Positions 5,979-14,373 of a DNA stretch of 20,942 bases are shown in pieces. Made by a program: the position numbers and the translations under genes. Source of the DNA: an uncultured Oscillospiraceae bacterium (GTDB lineage: Bacteria; Bacillota; Clostridia; Oscillospirales; Oscillospiraceae); NCBI GenBank assembly GCA_900756495.1, contig CAAEKI010000023.1:1-20942 (forward strand), in the 5' to 3' direction. The notes under the pieces were generated by a model, which saw only the letters and a list, made by a program, of their open reading frames with translations, made no database searches and was not told the DNA's origin. Every line of letters starts with the position of its first letter. The stretch's first letter is position 1.

Positions 5979-7159
5979 GATACGATTTTGATACCCCCAT
6001 CAATCGCAGAAATACCTTCTCCTTTAAGTGGGACTGCGATATGGATTATTTCGGCCGGGACGACGTGATCCCCATGTGGGTGGCGGACATGGATTTCGCC
6101 TGCGCCCCCTGCGTCGTGGAGGCTGTACAGAAGCGCGCCGCCCATCCGGTTTACGGCTACGGTATGCGCCAGCAGCCCTATTATGACGCAGTGATGGGCT
6201 GGCTGAAAAAGCGCCATGGCTTTGAGGTCAAATATGAGCATCTGGCCTTTGCGCCTCCCGGCGTGATCTACGCCTTGAACGTGATGCTGCGCATCCTCAC
6301 CAAGCCCGGCGACAGGGTCATGGTCCCCATGCCCAACTACGACCCGCTGTTTGACATGGTCACCCGGGGCGGCCGGAAGCTGGTAGAGACGCCGCTAGTC
6401 TGGAAGGACGGGCGCTACACCTTCGACTTCGCCGATATGGAGGCCAAGGCTGCCTCCGGCGTGAAGGTACTGGTGCTCTCCAGCCCCCACAACCCCACCG
6501 GTCGGGTATGGACCCGTCAGGAGCTGGAGGGCGTGGCGGAGATCTGTCTGCGGCACAACATCTTCATGCTGGTGGACGAGATCCACTGCGACTTCGTGCC
6601 GCCGGAGCATCCCCACACCACCTTTGGCCTGCTGGGCGAGGAGGTGCTGCGCCATTCCATGGTCTGCTACTCCTCCAACAAGGGCTTCAATCTGGGCGGA
6701 CTGGGTATGGCCACCCTGGTGCTGGCGGACGACGACCTGCGGTGCAAGTTCAACGAGGAGATGTCCATTGCCCAGACGCGGCTGGACAACATTTTCGGCA
6801 TGGCCGCCCTCATAGCCGCCTACAACGACGGCGAGGAGTGGCTGGATCAGGCCATCGCCTACGTCTCCGACAACAAGGCGTATCTGGATCAGTTCCTGCG
6901 GGAGCGCATTCCTCAGATCCGTATGATCCCCTCCGAGGGTACGTATCTGGTCTGGCTGGACTGCTCCCAGCTGCCCTACCGGGGCATGGCGCTGGAGCAT
7001 TTCATGATCAATGAGGCCAAGGTGGCGTTCTGCGCCGGCTATGAATTCGGTAAGCAGGGAGAGGCTTTTCTGCGCATGAATGTGGCCTGTCCCCGGTGTA
7101 CCCTGACAAAGGCTCTGGAGCAGATGGAAAAGGCGATCAACGGTCTGTCGCTTCAGTAA
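5975..7159 (+). CDS. patB: PLP-dependent C-S lyase / MalY-PatB family aminotransferase
   Basis: The 394-residue fold-type I PLP enzyme belongs to the MalY/PatB family. These are cystathionine beta-lyases or cysteine-S-conjugate beta-lyases that turn Cys-S-R into thiol, pyruvate and ammonia. Diagnostic parts are the family start MRYDFDTPINRRNTFSFKWD, SPHNPTG with N173, DEIHCDF with D201 contacting the PLP ring nitrogen, and SSNKGFNLGG with K236 as Schiff-base lysine. Length is normal and no residue is missing. The start at 5975 is preferred over any upstream codon because AGGAGG lies 6 nt before it. It is the first large gene after the strong promoter and is followed by a peptide importer, which suggests that its substrate is delivered as a peptide. 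Confidence 0.9.
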   Translation: MRYDFDTPINRRNTFSFKWDCDMDYFGRDDVIPMWVADMDFACAPCVVEAVQKRAAHPVYGYGMRQQPYYDAVMGWLKKRHGFEVKYEHLAFAPPGVIYALNVMLRILTKPGDRVMVPMPNYDPLFDMVTRGGRKLVETPLVWKDGRYTFDFADMEAKAASGVKVLVLSSPHNPTGRVWTRQELEGVAEICLRHNIFMLVDEIHCDFVPPEHPHTTFGLLGEEVLRHSMVCYSSNKGFNLGGLGMATLVLADDDLRCKFNEEMSIAQTRLDNIFGMAALIAAYNDGEEWLDQAIAYVSDNKAYLDQFLRERIPQIRMIPSEGTYLVWLDCSQLPYRGMALEHFMINEAKVAFCAGYEFGKQGEAFLRMNVACPRCTLTKALEQMEKAINGLSLQ

Positions 7160-7215
7160 TACCTGTAAACGACATACCTTGTGAGATAAGAAATTTTTTT
7201 AAAGGAGAAACAGCT

Positions 7216-8805
7216 ATGAAAAAAAGAACCATCGCAATGTTCCTGTCCGTAGCTCTGTGTCTCTCGGTGGCCTTGACTGGCTGTGGGGCAGACAAACCGC
7301 AGCAGAGTGACCCCACTGATGACGGAAAAAAGAGCCTGACCATCGCAGTGCTGAATGATGTCGTCTCGCTGGACCCCGCAGTAAAGGACAGCAGCGCCGA
7401 GATGCAGATGGCGTCTCACCTGTACGACCCTCTGGTGGACTATAATGCGGACATGAGCAAGAAGCCCGGTCTGGCAGAGAGCTGGAAAGTTCTGGATGAC
7501 GGCGTGACGTGGGAGTTCAAGCTTCGCCAGGGCGTGAAGTTCTCCAACGGAAACGACTTCAATGCCGACGACGTGGTCTTCAGCTTTGAGCGCATCCTCA
7601 ACGATCCTACTCTGGAGATGGGCGTGTACCTCATGCGTCTTCAGGAAGTCAAGAAGGTGGATGATTACACCGTGCAGCTGGTGACCAAGATCCCCTATCC
7701 CGTGTTTGCCGGCAGCCTGGTCCATATCATGATGCTTGACAAGGAGACCTGTGAGGGCCTTACCAGCGAGGAGATCTCCGCGAACCCTGTGGGTACCGGT
7801 CGGTATCGTCTGGTGGAGCACGTGAAGGAATCCTATATCAAGCTGGTCCGCAACGACGAGTATTGGGGCGAGCTGCCTGATGCAGAGACCGTGGAGTTCC
7901 GCGTGATCGCCAATGCAGCCACCCGCACCACCGCTCTCATCAACGGCGAGGTGGACTTTATCTCCAACATCCCCGTGATGGACGTGGACCGTCTGAAGGA
8001 CGCCTCCAACGTTCAGGTCATTACCAATCCCAGCCTGTCCTGCAGCTACATGGGCTTTGATCTGCTCAATGAGCATGGCTCTGCCGGCACCGACGATCCC
8101 AACCCGCTTCTCAACGTGAAGGTTCGTCAGGCTATCTACCACGCCATTGACATTCAGACGATCATCGATACCGTCATGAACGGCTACGCCACCGTGGCTA
8201 ACTCCTATATGCCCAGCATCTGTGTGGGATATAATGCCGACGCAGAGCGTCCCGCCTACGATCCCGAGCTTGCCAAGCAGCTTTTGGCGGAGGCCGGCTA
8301 TCCCGATGGCTTCTATCTCCGCATCGACGCCCGCAGCGACAGTGACATGAACGCCGATCAGGTGTCTCAGGCCATTGCCAGCTATCTGGAGAAGGTGGGC
8401 ATCAAGGCCGAGGTAAACCTGCTGCCTCGCGCCTCCTTCTATGAGAAGATAGACGCAGAGAACCTCCAGTCCTCCTTCTTCATGTCAGGCTGGGGCGACG
8501 GCTCCGGCGAGGGCATGGTCATCTTCAACGATATGCTCTATACCTACGACGGCAAGGCCGGCATGGGCGAAGGCAACCGGGGCCATTACAGCAATGCCGA
8601 GGTGGATGCGCTGCTGGATCAGGCATCTGTTGAGGCCGATCAGGCCAAGCGCGCAGCGCTAGTGGAGCAGGTAGATCAGATTGCCCGGGACGAGGCCGCC
8701 TACATTCCCCTGTTCTTCAAGGAGAATATCTTCGGCGTGCGCACCGGCATTCAGTACACCCCCAGTGCCGATGACCATATTCTGGCTTGGGACTTCACCT
8801 TCTAA
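7216..8805 (+). CDS. peptide ABC transporter substrate-binding lipoprotein (DppA/OppA type)
   Basis: The 529-residue protein is a family 5 solute-binding protein (SBP_bac_5). A lipoprotein signal ends in LTGC, giving the lipidated C23, so the mature protein sits on the outer face of the membrane. Typical blocks follow: SLDPAVKDSSAEMQMASHLYDPLVDY, then GVTWEFKLRQGVKFSNGNDF with DVVFSFERI, VGTGRYRL, and the C-terminal QVDQIARDEAAYIPLFF. AAAGGAG lies 8 nt before the ATG. It is the specificity component of the downstream permease and ATPase genes. Family members bind di- or oligopeptides, nickel or glutathione, and the ligand cannot be read from sequence alone. A 13-bp hairpin after the stop probably raises its mRNA level over the permeases. 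Confidence 0.9.
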   Translation: MKKRTIAMFLSVALCLSVALTGCGADKPQQSDPTDDGKKSLTIAVLNDVVSLDPAVKDSSAEMQMASHLYDPLVDYNADMSKKPGLAESWKVLDDGVTWEFKLRQGVKFSNGNDFNADDVVFSFERILNDPTLEMGVYLMRLQEVKKVDDYTVQLVTKIPYPVFAGSLVHIMMLDKETCEGLTSEEISANPVGTGRYRLVEHVKESYIKLVRNDEYWGELPDAETVEFRVIANAATRTTALINGEVDFISNIPVMDVDRLKDASNVQVITNPSLSCSYMGFDLLNEHGSAGTDDPNPLLNVKVRQAIYHAIDIQTIIDTVMNGYATVANSYMPSICVGYNADAERPAYDPELAKQLLAEAGYPDGFYLRIDARSDSDMNADQVSQAIASYLEKVGIKAEVNLLPRASFYEKIDAENLQSSFFMSGWGDGSGEGMVIFNDMLYTYDGKAGMGEGNRGHYSNAEVDALLDQASVEADQAKRAALVEQVDQIARDEAAYIPLFFKENIFGVRTGIQYTPSADDHILAWDFTF

Positions 8806-8830
8806 GCGCACATAAGAACAGTCAATGGGA

Positions 8831-8862
8831 GGAGGCAGAAGGGGATCTTCCCTTCTGCCTCC
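8831..8862 (+). promoter_or_regulatory. intercistronic hairpin after the binding-protein gene
   Basis: GGAGGCAGAAGGG (8831-8843) pairs perfectly with CCCTTCTGCCTCC (8850-8862) around a 6-nt loop. No T-run follows, so it is more likely an mRNA 3'-end stabiliser or partial attenuator than a full terminator. Such hairpins commonly let binding proteins be made in excess of their permeases. Confidence 0.7.
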
Positions 8863-8899
8863 CACCAAAAGGGTGTAAGCCCGTAAATGAGGTATTACC

Positions 8900-9865
8900 A
8901 TGTTCAAGTATTTCCTGAAGCGGCTGGCGCAAATGGTAGTTACACTGTTCATTGTGTCCATTCTGGTATTTGTTCTGGCCAACTTCATTGGCGATCCCGT
9001 CAATATGCTGGTCTCGCCCAAGGCTCCGCCTGAGGTTCGAGAGCAGGTTCGAGAAGAACTGGGGCTCAACAGACCGATCCTGGAGCAGTACGTATCGTTT
9101 ATTACCAATGCGTTCAAGGGAGATTTCGGCAAGTCCTATATCTATAAAGTGGACGCACTCTCTCTGATCGCCCAGCGGGTGCCTGCTACGCTGGAGCTGG
9201 TTTTTGTATCCGCTGTGCTGGCGCTCGGTATCTCTATCCCACTGGGCGTATATGCGGGCGCTTTCCCCAAACGAAAATCCAGCACATTGGTGATGGGAGG
9301 CTCCATTCTGGGCATTTCCCTGCCCTCCTTCTTCATCGGCATCATGCTGATCTACATCTTCTCTCTGAAGCTGCACTGGTTCCCCTCTTCGGGACGGGGT
9401 GCGACCGCACCGTTCCTGGGGATGGATTTCAGCCTGTTTGCGCCCGGTGGACTTAAGTACATTATCCTGCCTGCTCTTACGCTGTCTGTGACCAACATCG
9501 CATCTCTGGTGCGCCTTACCCGTGCCGGTGTGATGGAGAATATGCGGCAGGATTATATCAAATTTGCCCGAGCCAAAGGTGTGTCCACCCGAAAGGTCCT
9601 CTTTGGACACGCTCTGAAAAATGCCCTGATCCCGGTTATCACGGTGTTCGGTATGGAAATCGGTTCCCTTATCGCCTTTACGACGGTGACGGAGACCATC
9701 TACTCCTGGCCGGGACTCGGCAAGCTTCTTATTGACTCCATTAACTCGGTGGATCGGCCGGTCATTGTGGCCTATCTGATCCTGACTACGGTGTTGTTTG
9801 TGTTTATCAATTTTGTGGTCGACCTTCTGTATACAGTCATCGACCCGAGAATCAAGTTCAGGTGA
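8900..9865 (+). CDS. dppB: peptide ABC transporter permease (DppB/OppB type)
   Basis: The 321-residue inner-membrane protein has the DppB N-terminal block (KYFLKRLAQMVVTLFIVSILVF, first helix about residues 10-30) and five further hydrophobic segments. The EAA-like ATPase-docking loop YIKFARAKGVSTRKVLFGHALKNALIPV is at about residues 216-243, and the family ending is DLLYTVIDPRIKF. It forms the translocation channel with the next gene product. GAGG lies upstream of the ATG. The gap after the binding-protein gene holds the stabilising hairpin. Length and motifs are normal. Confidence 0.92.
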   Translation: MFKYFLKRLAQMVVTLFIVSILVFVLANFIGDPVNMLVSPKAPPEVREQVREELGLNRPILEQYVSFITNAFKGDFGKSYIYKVDALSLIAQRVPATLELVFVSAVLALGISIPLGVYAGAFPKRKSSTLVMGGSILGISLPSFFIGIMLIYIFSLKLHWFPSSGRGATAPFLGMDFSLFAPGGLKYIILPALTLSVTNIASLVRLTRAGVMENMRQDYIKFARAKGVSTRKVLFGHALKNALIPVITVFGMEIGSLIAFTTVTETIYSWPGLGKLLIDSINSVDRPVIVAYLILTTVLFVFINFVVDLLYTVIDPRIKFR

Positions 9866-9871
9866 TGCGCT

Positions 9872-10789
9872 ATGGGTGAAATGAAAAAAAAGGGCGCGGC
9901 CCCCAACAAGAGCTTTTTCCGGCGCATCGCTGAGTCTGAGTTCTTTCACAATTACAAGCGCAGTCCGTCCGCTATCGTCGGTACGGTGATCGTGGTACTG
10001 GTACTGTTCATTGCCCTTTTCGGGCCGTTGTTTGCTCCGCAGAACCCCTATGATGTAGCCTCTCTCTCCCTTACGGATTCCTACAAGCCGCCTGCATGGG
10101 AGGCGGGAGGTGACGCCCGGTTTATTTTCGGTACCGACAGTCAGGGACGGGATATTTTCAGCTCTCTTATTTACGGAAGCCGTATCTCCCTCTTTATCGG
10201 CGTTGTAGGTACGCTGCTGGCCTGTGCCGTAGGTATCACGCTGGGACTGATCTCCGGCTATTTTGGTGGAAAGGTAGACGCTGTCATCATGCGTTTGGCA
10301 GATATCCTGCTCTCTTTTCCCGATATCCTCGTGGCACTCTTCATCATGACCATGTTTGGACGGGGTGTAAGCAAGCTGCTGGTCGTATTTACGATCATCG
10401 GATGTGTCACATACATCCGTACCGTCCGCGCCGAGGTGCTGACGGTGAAGCAGATGGAATATGTAGATGCGGCCAGAGTCATTGGCCTCCCCAATATCCT
10501 GATTATCGCCAAGCATGTGCTGCCCAACGTAATGACCACCGTCATCGTTCTTTCCACGATGAAGGTGGGCGGCCTTATTCTGGCGGAAGCCACGCTGAGC
10601 TTTCTGGGCGTAGGTGTTCCGGTCACGGAACCCTCTCTGGGCATGCTGGTCAAGAACGGCTTCGACGTGCTGTTCAGCGGATACTGGTGGATCGCGGTGA
10701 TGCCGGGTCTCTACATCATGCTGATTGTGTTCGGAATCAACCTTCTGGGAGATTTCCTGCGCGATGAGTTCAATCCTAAGCTGAAGTAA
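9872..10789 (+). CDS. dppC: peptide ABC transporter permease (DppC/OppC type)
   Basis: The 305-residue protein is the second permease subunit. It has the OppC N-terminal helix (SPSAIVGTVIVVLVLFIALFGPL, about residues 30-52), the GTDSQGRDIFSSLIYGSRISL block (about 85-105), an EAA-like loop MEYVDAARVIGLPNILIIAKHVLPNV, and the closing NLLGDFLRDEFNPKLK. The AGGTGA ribosome site overlaps the end of dppB and the genes are 6 bp apart, so they are translated together. No anomaly is seen. Confidence 0.92.
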   Translation: MGEMKKKGAAPNKSFFRRIAESEFFHNYKRSPSAIVGTVIVVLVLFIALFGPLFAPQNPYDVASLSLTDSYKPPAWEAGGDARFIFGTDSQGRDIFSSLIYGSRISLFIGVVGTLLACAVGITLGLISGYFGGKVDAVIMRLADILLSFPDILVALFIMTMFGRGVSKLLVVFTIIGCVTYIRTVRAEVLTVKQMEYVDAARVIGLPNILIIAKHVLPNVMTTVIVLSTMKVGGLILAEATLSFLGVGVPVTEPSLGMLVKNGFDVLFSGYWWIAVMPGLYIMLIVFGINLLGDFLRDEFNPKLK

Positions 10790-10801
10790 GGGGGGAGCGA
10801 G

Positions 10802-11791
10802 ATGAGCGAAACACTGCTGCAGGTGGAAAACCTGCGGACCTATTTCCACACCTTCCGCGGTGTAGTCAAGGCGGTGGACGGCATTAGCTTTTCCCTGGAT
10901 GAGGGACAGGTGCTGGGCATCGTGGGCGAGTCGGGCAGCGGTAAATCCGTTAGCAGCTTTTCCATTCTGAAATTGATCGAGCCGCCCGGTGTGGTGGAAT
11001 CGGACGGGATTCTTTTCCAGGGCGAGGACATCAGCAAAAAGAGCGAGCGGGAAATGATGAAGATCCGAGGCAAGGCGATCTCCATGGTGTTCCAGGATCC
11101 GATGACCTCCCTGAACCCGCTCTATACCATTGAGAAACAGATCACCGAGATGCTGGACCTCCACCAGAAGCAGATGACCAAACAGGAAAAGCACGCGCGC
11201 TGTGTGGAATTGCTGCATATGGTAGGTATCCCCAATCCTGAGGATCGGCTGAAATCCTACCCCCATCAGTTTTCTGGCGGTATGCGGCAGCGGGTCATCA
11301 TTGCGATCGCCCTGGCTGCCAATCCGAAGCTCATCATCGCCGATGAGCCTACCACTGCTCTGGATGTGACCATACAGGCGCAGATCCTCAAGCTCATGGA
11401 TAAGCTGGTGAAGGAGCAGGACGCTTCTCTCATCCTGATCACCCATGACTTGGCGGTGGTTTCCCAGATGGCGGATCGCATCATTGTGATGTACTGCGGC
11501 AAAATCGTGGAAAGCGGCTCCCGGGATGACGTGATCCGCCGCCCCAGCCATCCGTATACCGAGGGACTTCTTAACTCCATCCCCAGAATGGGAGAGGAGC
11601 AAAAACGCCTGGAATCCATTCCGGGTATGGTTCCCAGTATGCTGGATCTGCCCCAAGGATGTTATTTTGCTCCCAGATGCAAATACTGCCAGGATATTTG
11701 CCGTACCGTGGCGCCTGAAAGCCATGAGGTTGGCCCGGGGCATTGTGCGGTGTGCCACTTTCCGCTGACAGGAGGCGAGAGCCATGAGTAA
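10802..11791 (+). CDS. dppD: peptide ABC transporter ATPase (DppD/OppD type)
   Basis: The 329-residue cytoplasmic ATPase powers the importer. It carries Walker A GESGSGKS (residues 42-49), Q-loop VFQDPM (about 96-101), signature FSGGMRQR, Walker B LIIADEPT with the catalytic Glu, D-loop ALDV and H-loop THDLAVV. The C-terminal oligopeptide-transporter extension has a Cys set (GCYFAPRCKYCQDIC and HCAVCHF) like the one that binds an iron-sulfur cluster in studied DppD proteins. GGGGGGAG precedes the ATG. The last 8 bp overlap dppF. Confidence 0.93.
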   Translation: MSETLLQVENLRTYFHTFRGVVKAVDGISFSLDEGQVLGIVGESGSGKSVSSFSILKLIEPPGVVESDGILFQGEDISKKSEREMMKIRGKAISMVFQDPMTSLNPLYTIEKQITEMLDLHQKQMTKQEKHARCVELLHMVGIPNPEDRLKSYPHQFSGGMRQRVIIAIALAANPKLIIADEPTTALDVTIQAQILKLMDKLVKEQDASLILITHDLAVVSQMADRIIVMYCGKIVESGSRDDVIRRPSHPYTEGLLNSIPRMGEEQKRLESIPGMVPSMLDLPQGCYFAPRCKYCQDICRTVAPESHEVGPGHCAVCHFPLTGGESHE

Positions 11792-12779
11792 GATTCTTCA
11801 GGTGGAGAATTTGGTGCAGGAGTTCAATCTCACCAAGGATTTTCTGGATAAGGTAAAATTCAAAAACGGCCATTTTTCACTGGAAAATCGAGTGGTTCAT
11901 GCGGTCAACAACGTCAGCTTTGATGTGGAGGAGGGCGAGGTGTTCAGCCTGGTGGGAGAGTCCGGATGCGGAAAGTCTACCACGGCCCGCACCATCATCA
12001 AGCTGATCGAGCCAAAGTCCGGCAAGATCGTATTCGACGGACGCGATATCACCCGGCTCAAGCCGCAGGAGATGCGCCCCATCCGTCGAGAGATGCAGAT
12101 GATCTTTCAGGATCCCTATGCCTCTCTGAATCCCCGACAGAAGATCATGGAGATCCTCACCGAGCCGATGCTGTTCCACAAGCTGTGCAGCAGCAAGGCG
12201 GAGGCGGAGGAGAAGGCGATTCATCTGTTGGAGCGTGTTGGACTCAGCTCTGAGCAGGCCAACCGGTATCCGCATCAGTTTTCCGGCGGTCAGCGTCAGC
12301 GCATCGGCATAGCCCGGGCGTTGGCGGTCGAGCCTAAATTTATCATAGCGGATGAGCCGGTATCTGCTTTGGATGTGTCCATTCAGGCTCAGATCTTGAA
12401 CATTCTTATGGATCTGAAGGATGAATTTCATTTCTCCTATCTGTTCATCGCACACGATCTGAGCGTGGTCAAGCACATCAGCGACAGCTTGGGTGTCATG
12501 TATCTGGGAACTATTGTGGAGCGGGCTCCGAAGAAGCTGCTGTTCTCCAACCCGGTTCACCCCTATACCAAGGCGCTTTTTTCCGCTGCGCCGACGATTG
12601 ATGAGGGCAGTATTGCCGAATCTCAGGAGCTGCGTGGAGAGATTCCCAGCCCGATCCATCTGCCCTCCGGCTGTCCCTTCCATGACCGCTGTCCTGTGGC
12701 TTGCCCGGACTGCGCACGGGAGATCCCGGAGCTCAAAGAGGTGGAGCCCGGACACTTCGCAGCCTGCCATCTGCTGTAA
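11784..12779 (+). CDS. dppF: peptide ABC transporter ATPase (DppF/OppF type)
   Basis: The 331-residue second ATPase has Walker A GESGCGKST (residues 58-66), Q-loop IFQDPY, signature FSGGQRQR, Walker B FIIADEP followed by VSALDVS, and H-loop AHDLSVV. The C-terminal extension ends GCPFHDRCPVACPDCARE and HFAACHLL, again Cys-rich. The long insertion NLTKDFLDKVKFKNGHFSLENR near the N-terminus is typical of OppF-type subunits. It overlaps dppD by 8 bp and completes a full five-gene importer. A strong terminator lies about 40 bp downstream. Confidence 0.93.
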   Translation: MSKILQVENLVQEFNLTKDFLDKVKFKNGHFSLENRVVHAVNNVSFDVEEGEVFSLVGESGCGKSTTARTIIKLIEPKSGKIVFDGRDITRLKPQEMRPIRREMQMIFQDPYASLNPRQKIMEILTEPMLFHKLCSSKAEAEEKAIHLLERVGLSSEQANRYPHQFSGGQRQRIGIARALAVEPKFIIADEPVSALDVSIQAQILNILMDLKDEFHFSYLFIAHDLSVVKHISDSLGVMYLGTIVERAPKKLLFSNPVHPYTKALFSAAPTIDEGSIAESQELRGEIPSPIHLPSGCPFHDRCPVACPDCAREIPELKEVEPGHFAACHLL

Positions 12780-12821
12780 AAAAAGGGGATTTAGTGCGGG
12801 TGGATCACCTCACATACCCCT

Positions 12822-12851
12822 GCGGGGGCGGCATAGCCGCCCCCGCTTTTT
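12822..12851 (+). terminator. rho-independent terminator after the importer operon
   Basis: GCGGGGGCGGC and GCCGCCCCCGC form a perfect 11-bp GC stem with an ATA loop, followed directly by five T and then TAA. The M17 peptidase gene begins 40 bp later without a clear promoter of its own, so some read-through or attenuation here may set peptidase levels. Confidence 0.9.
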
Positions 12852-12891
12852 AATTCTCTATCATTGAATGGACCAGAAGGAGGAAGAAAAA

Positions 12892-14373
12892 ATGGAACTG
12901 CAACTTGTGAAAAAGTATGACGCCAGAGCATGGGACGGTGTGGTGGTCCCGCTGGGAGAAGGCAACCTGAACAGCTATCAGGGACCTTGGGAGCAGGAAC
13001 TTGCCGCAGTTCGTGCCTCGGGGCGCTTTGAAGGGAAAACGGGTGAGATTTTCCGCTTTTCTGTTCTTTCAGAGGGCGTGCTGACCCAAATTTTCCTGCT
13101 GGGTCTGGGGAAAGACTGGAGCCTGGAGCAGGTGCTGGAGAGCTGTGCCAAGGTGTATCGTCAGTGTCAGGAGCTGGATCTGCGTGCGGTGTGTACCGAT
13201 CTGCGGGGCGTGTGCCCGCAGTTCACGCCGGCGCTCTTCCAAAAGGCGGCAGAGGCTGCCGCTCTTACCGGCTACCGGTTTGACAAGTACAAGACGACCC
13301 CTACGGCGCCGGGGATCGAAACGGCTGCGTTTCTCTGCGAGATGCCGGAGCGCTACGAGGCCGCCTTGGTAGAGGCGGAGGTGTCTGCTGAGGCCACCTG
13401 CATCGCACGGGATCTGATCAATGAGCCCCCCACGGTGCTTACCCCCGCCAAGCTGGCGCAGGCGGCGCAGGAGCTTTTTAAGGAGACGCCCGTGAAGGTG
13501 ACCGTTTACGGCAGAGATGAGGTGGAGCGCATCGGACTCACCGCTTTTCTGGAGGTCGGGAAGGGCTCGATTTACGAGCCTAAGCTCATTGTCATGGAGT
13601 ATACCGGCGCGCAGGACGTGGAGAGCCGCCTGGGGCTGATCGGCAAGGGCCTTACCTACGACAGCGGCGGATACTCCCTCCAGTCGTCTGAGTTTATGGA
13701 AACCATGCAGCATGATATGAGCGGCGCAGCCGCCGTGATGGGCGCCCTGTGGGCGGCGCAGAAGCGGGGCCTTCGGATCAATATTACCGGTGTGGTGGCG
13801 GCTTGCGAGAATAAGCTCTCCGCCACGGCCTATGTGCCGGGCGATGTGATCCGCTCCATGTCCGGGCGGTATATTGAGGTGAACAACACCGATGCCGAGG
13901 GCCGTATCACTCTGGCCGATGCCGTGACGTATGCCAAGCAGTGCTGCGGCGTGGATCGCATCGTGGATATTGCCACACTCACCGACGGTATCCAGACGGC
14001 GCTGGGAAATCGCCGCTGCGGAGCCTTTAGCAATAACCGGGCCCTGACTGCGCAGGTGGAGAAGGGCGCCGCCGCCGCCTGCGAGCGGATGTGGGAGCTG
14101 CCCTGTGACGAGAATCTCCGCCGGGTGCTGGACTCCCGTGTAGCCCATCTGAAAAACAGTGCGATGGGCTCCAGCGTGGGTGGATATGCCACGGTGGGCG
14201 CCATGTTCGTTAAGGAGTTTGTCGAGGAGACGCCTTGGATCCACTTGGATATCGGCGGTACCGCTTGGACCACCGAATGTGAGGGGATCTATACAAAGGG
14301 CGGCATCGGATTTGGCACGCGGATGCTTTATGAGACGTTCAAGGTGATGGAAAAGGAGGGGACGCAGGTATGA
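12892..14373 (+). CDS. M17 family leucyl aminopeptidase-like protein with an altered active site
   Basis: The 493-residue protein matches the M17 (PepA/leucyl aminopeptidase) family. It has a variable N-terminal domain (about 1-165) and a catalytic domain with GKGLTYDSGG (K252, D257), MQHDM (D275) and NNTDAEGR (D334, E336, R338). These align exactly with the metal ligands and arginine of E. coli PepA (K270, D275, D293, D352, E354, R356). The second conserved lysine (PepA K282) is Gln264 here (codon CAG at 13681-13683), so the general catalytic lysine is missing. I start at ATG 12892 because AGGAGG lies 8 nt upstream; an ATG at 12868 would place that site inside the gene. It overlaps the S9 peptidase by ATGA. 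It may be a weakened, specialised or non-catalytic homologue. Confidence 0.88.
   Translation: MELQLVKKYDARAWDGVVVPLGEGNLNSYQGPWEQELAAVRASGRFEGKTGEIFRFSVLSEGVLTQIFLLGLGKDWSLEQVLESCAKVYRQCQELDLRAVCTDLRGVCPQFTPALFQKAAEAAALTGYRFDKYKTTPTAPGIETAAFLCEMPERYEAALVEAEVSAEATCIARDLINEPPTVLTPAKLAQAAQELFKETPVKVTVYGRDEVERIGLTAFLEVGKGSIYEPKLIVMEYTGAQDVESRLGLIGKGLTYDSGGYSLQSSEFMETMQHDMSGAAAVMGALWAAQKRGLRINITGVVAACENKLSATAYVPGDVIRSMSGRYIEVNNTDAEGRITLADAVTYAKQCCGVDRIVDIATLTDGIQTALGNRRCGAFSNNRALTAQVEKGAAAACERMWELPCDENLRRVLDSRVAHLKNSAMGSSVGGYATVGAMFVKEFVEETPWIHLDIGGTAWTTECEGIYTKGGIGFGTRMLYETFKVMEKEGTQV

Noticed and set aside
8822..11785. 987-codon open frame on the minus strand
   Set aside because: It lies antisense to four clearly identified Dpp importer genes, has a His/Asp/Arg-rich translation without domains, and is a by-product of GC-biased codon use.
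12868..12891. Earlier ATG for the M17 peptidase
   Set aside because: The AGGAGG ribosome site lies inside this extension, and the charged extra residues are not part of the family fold.
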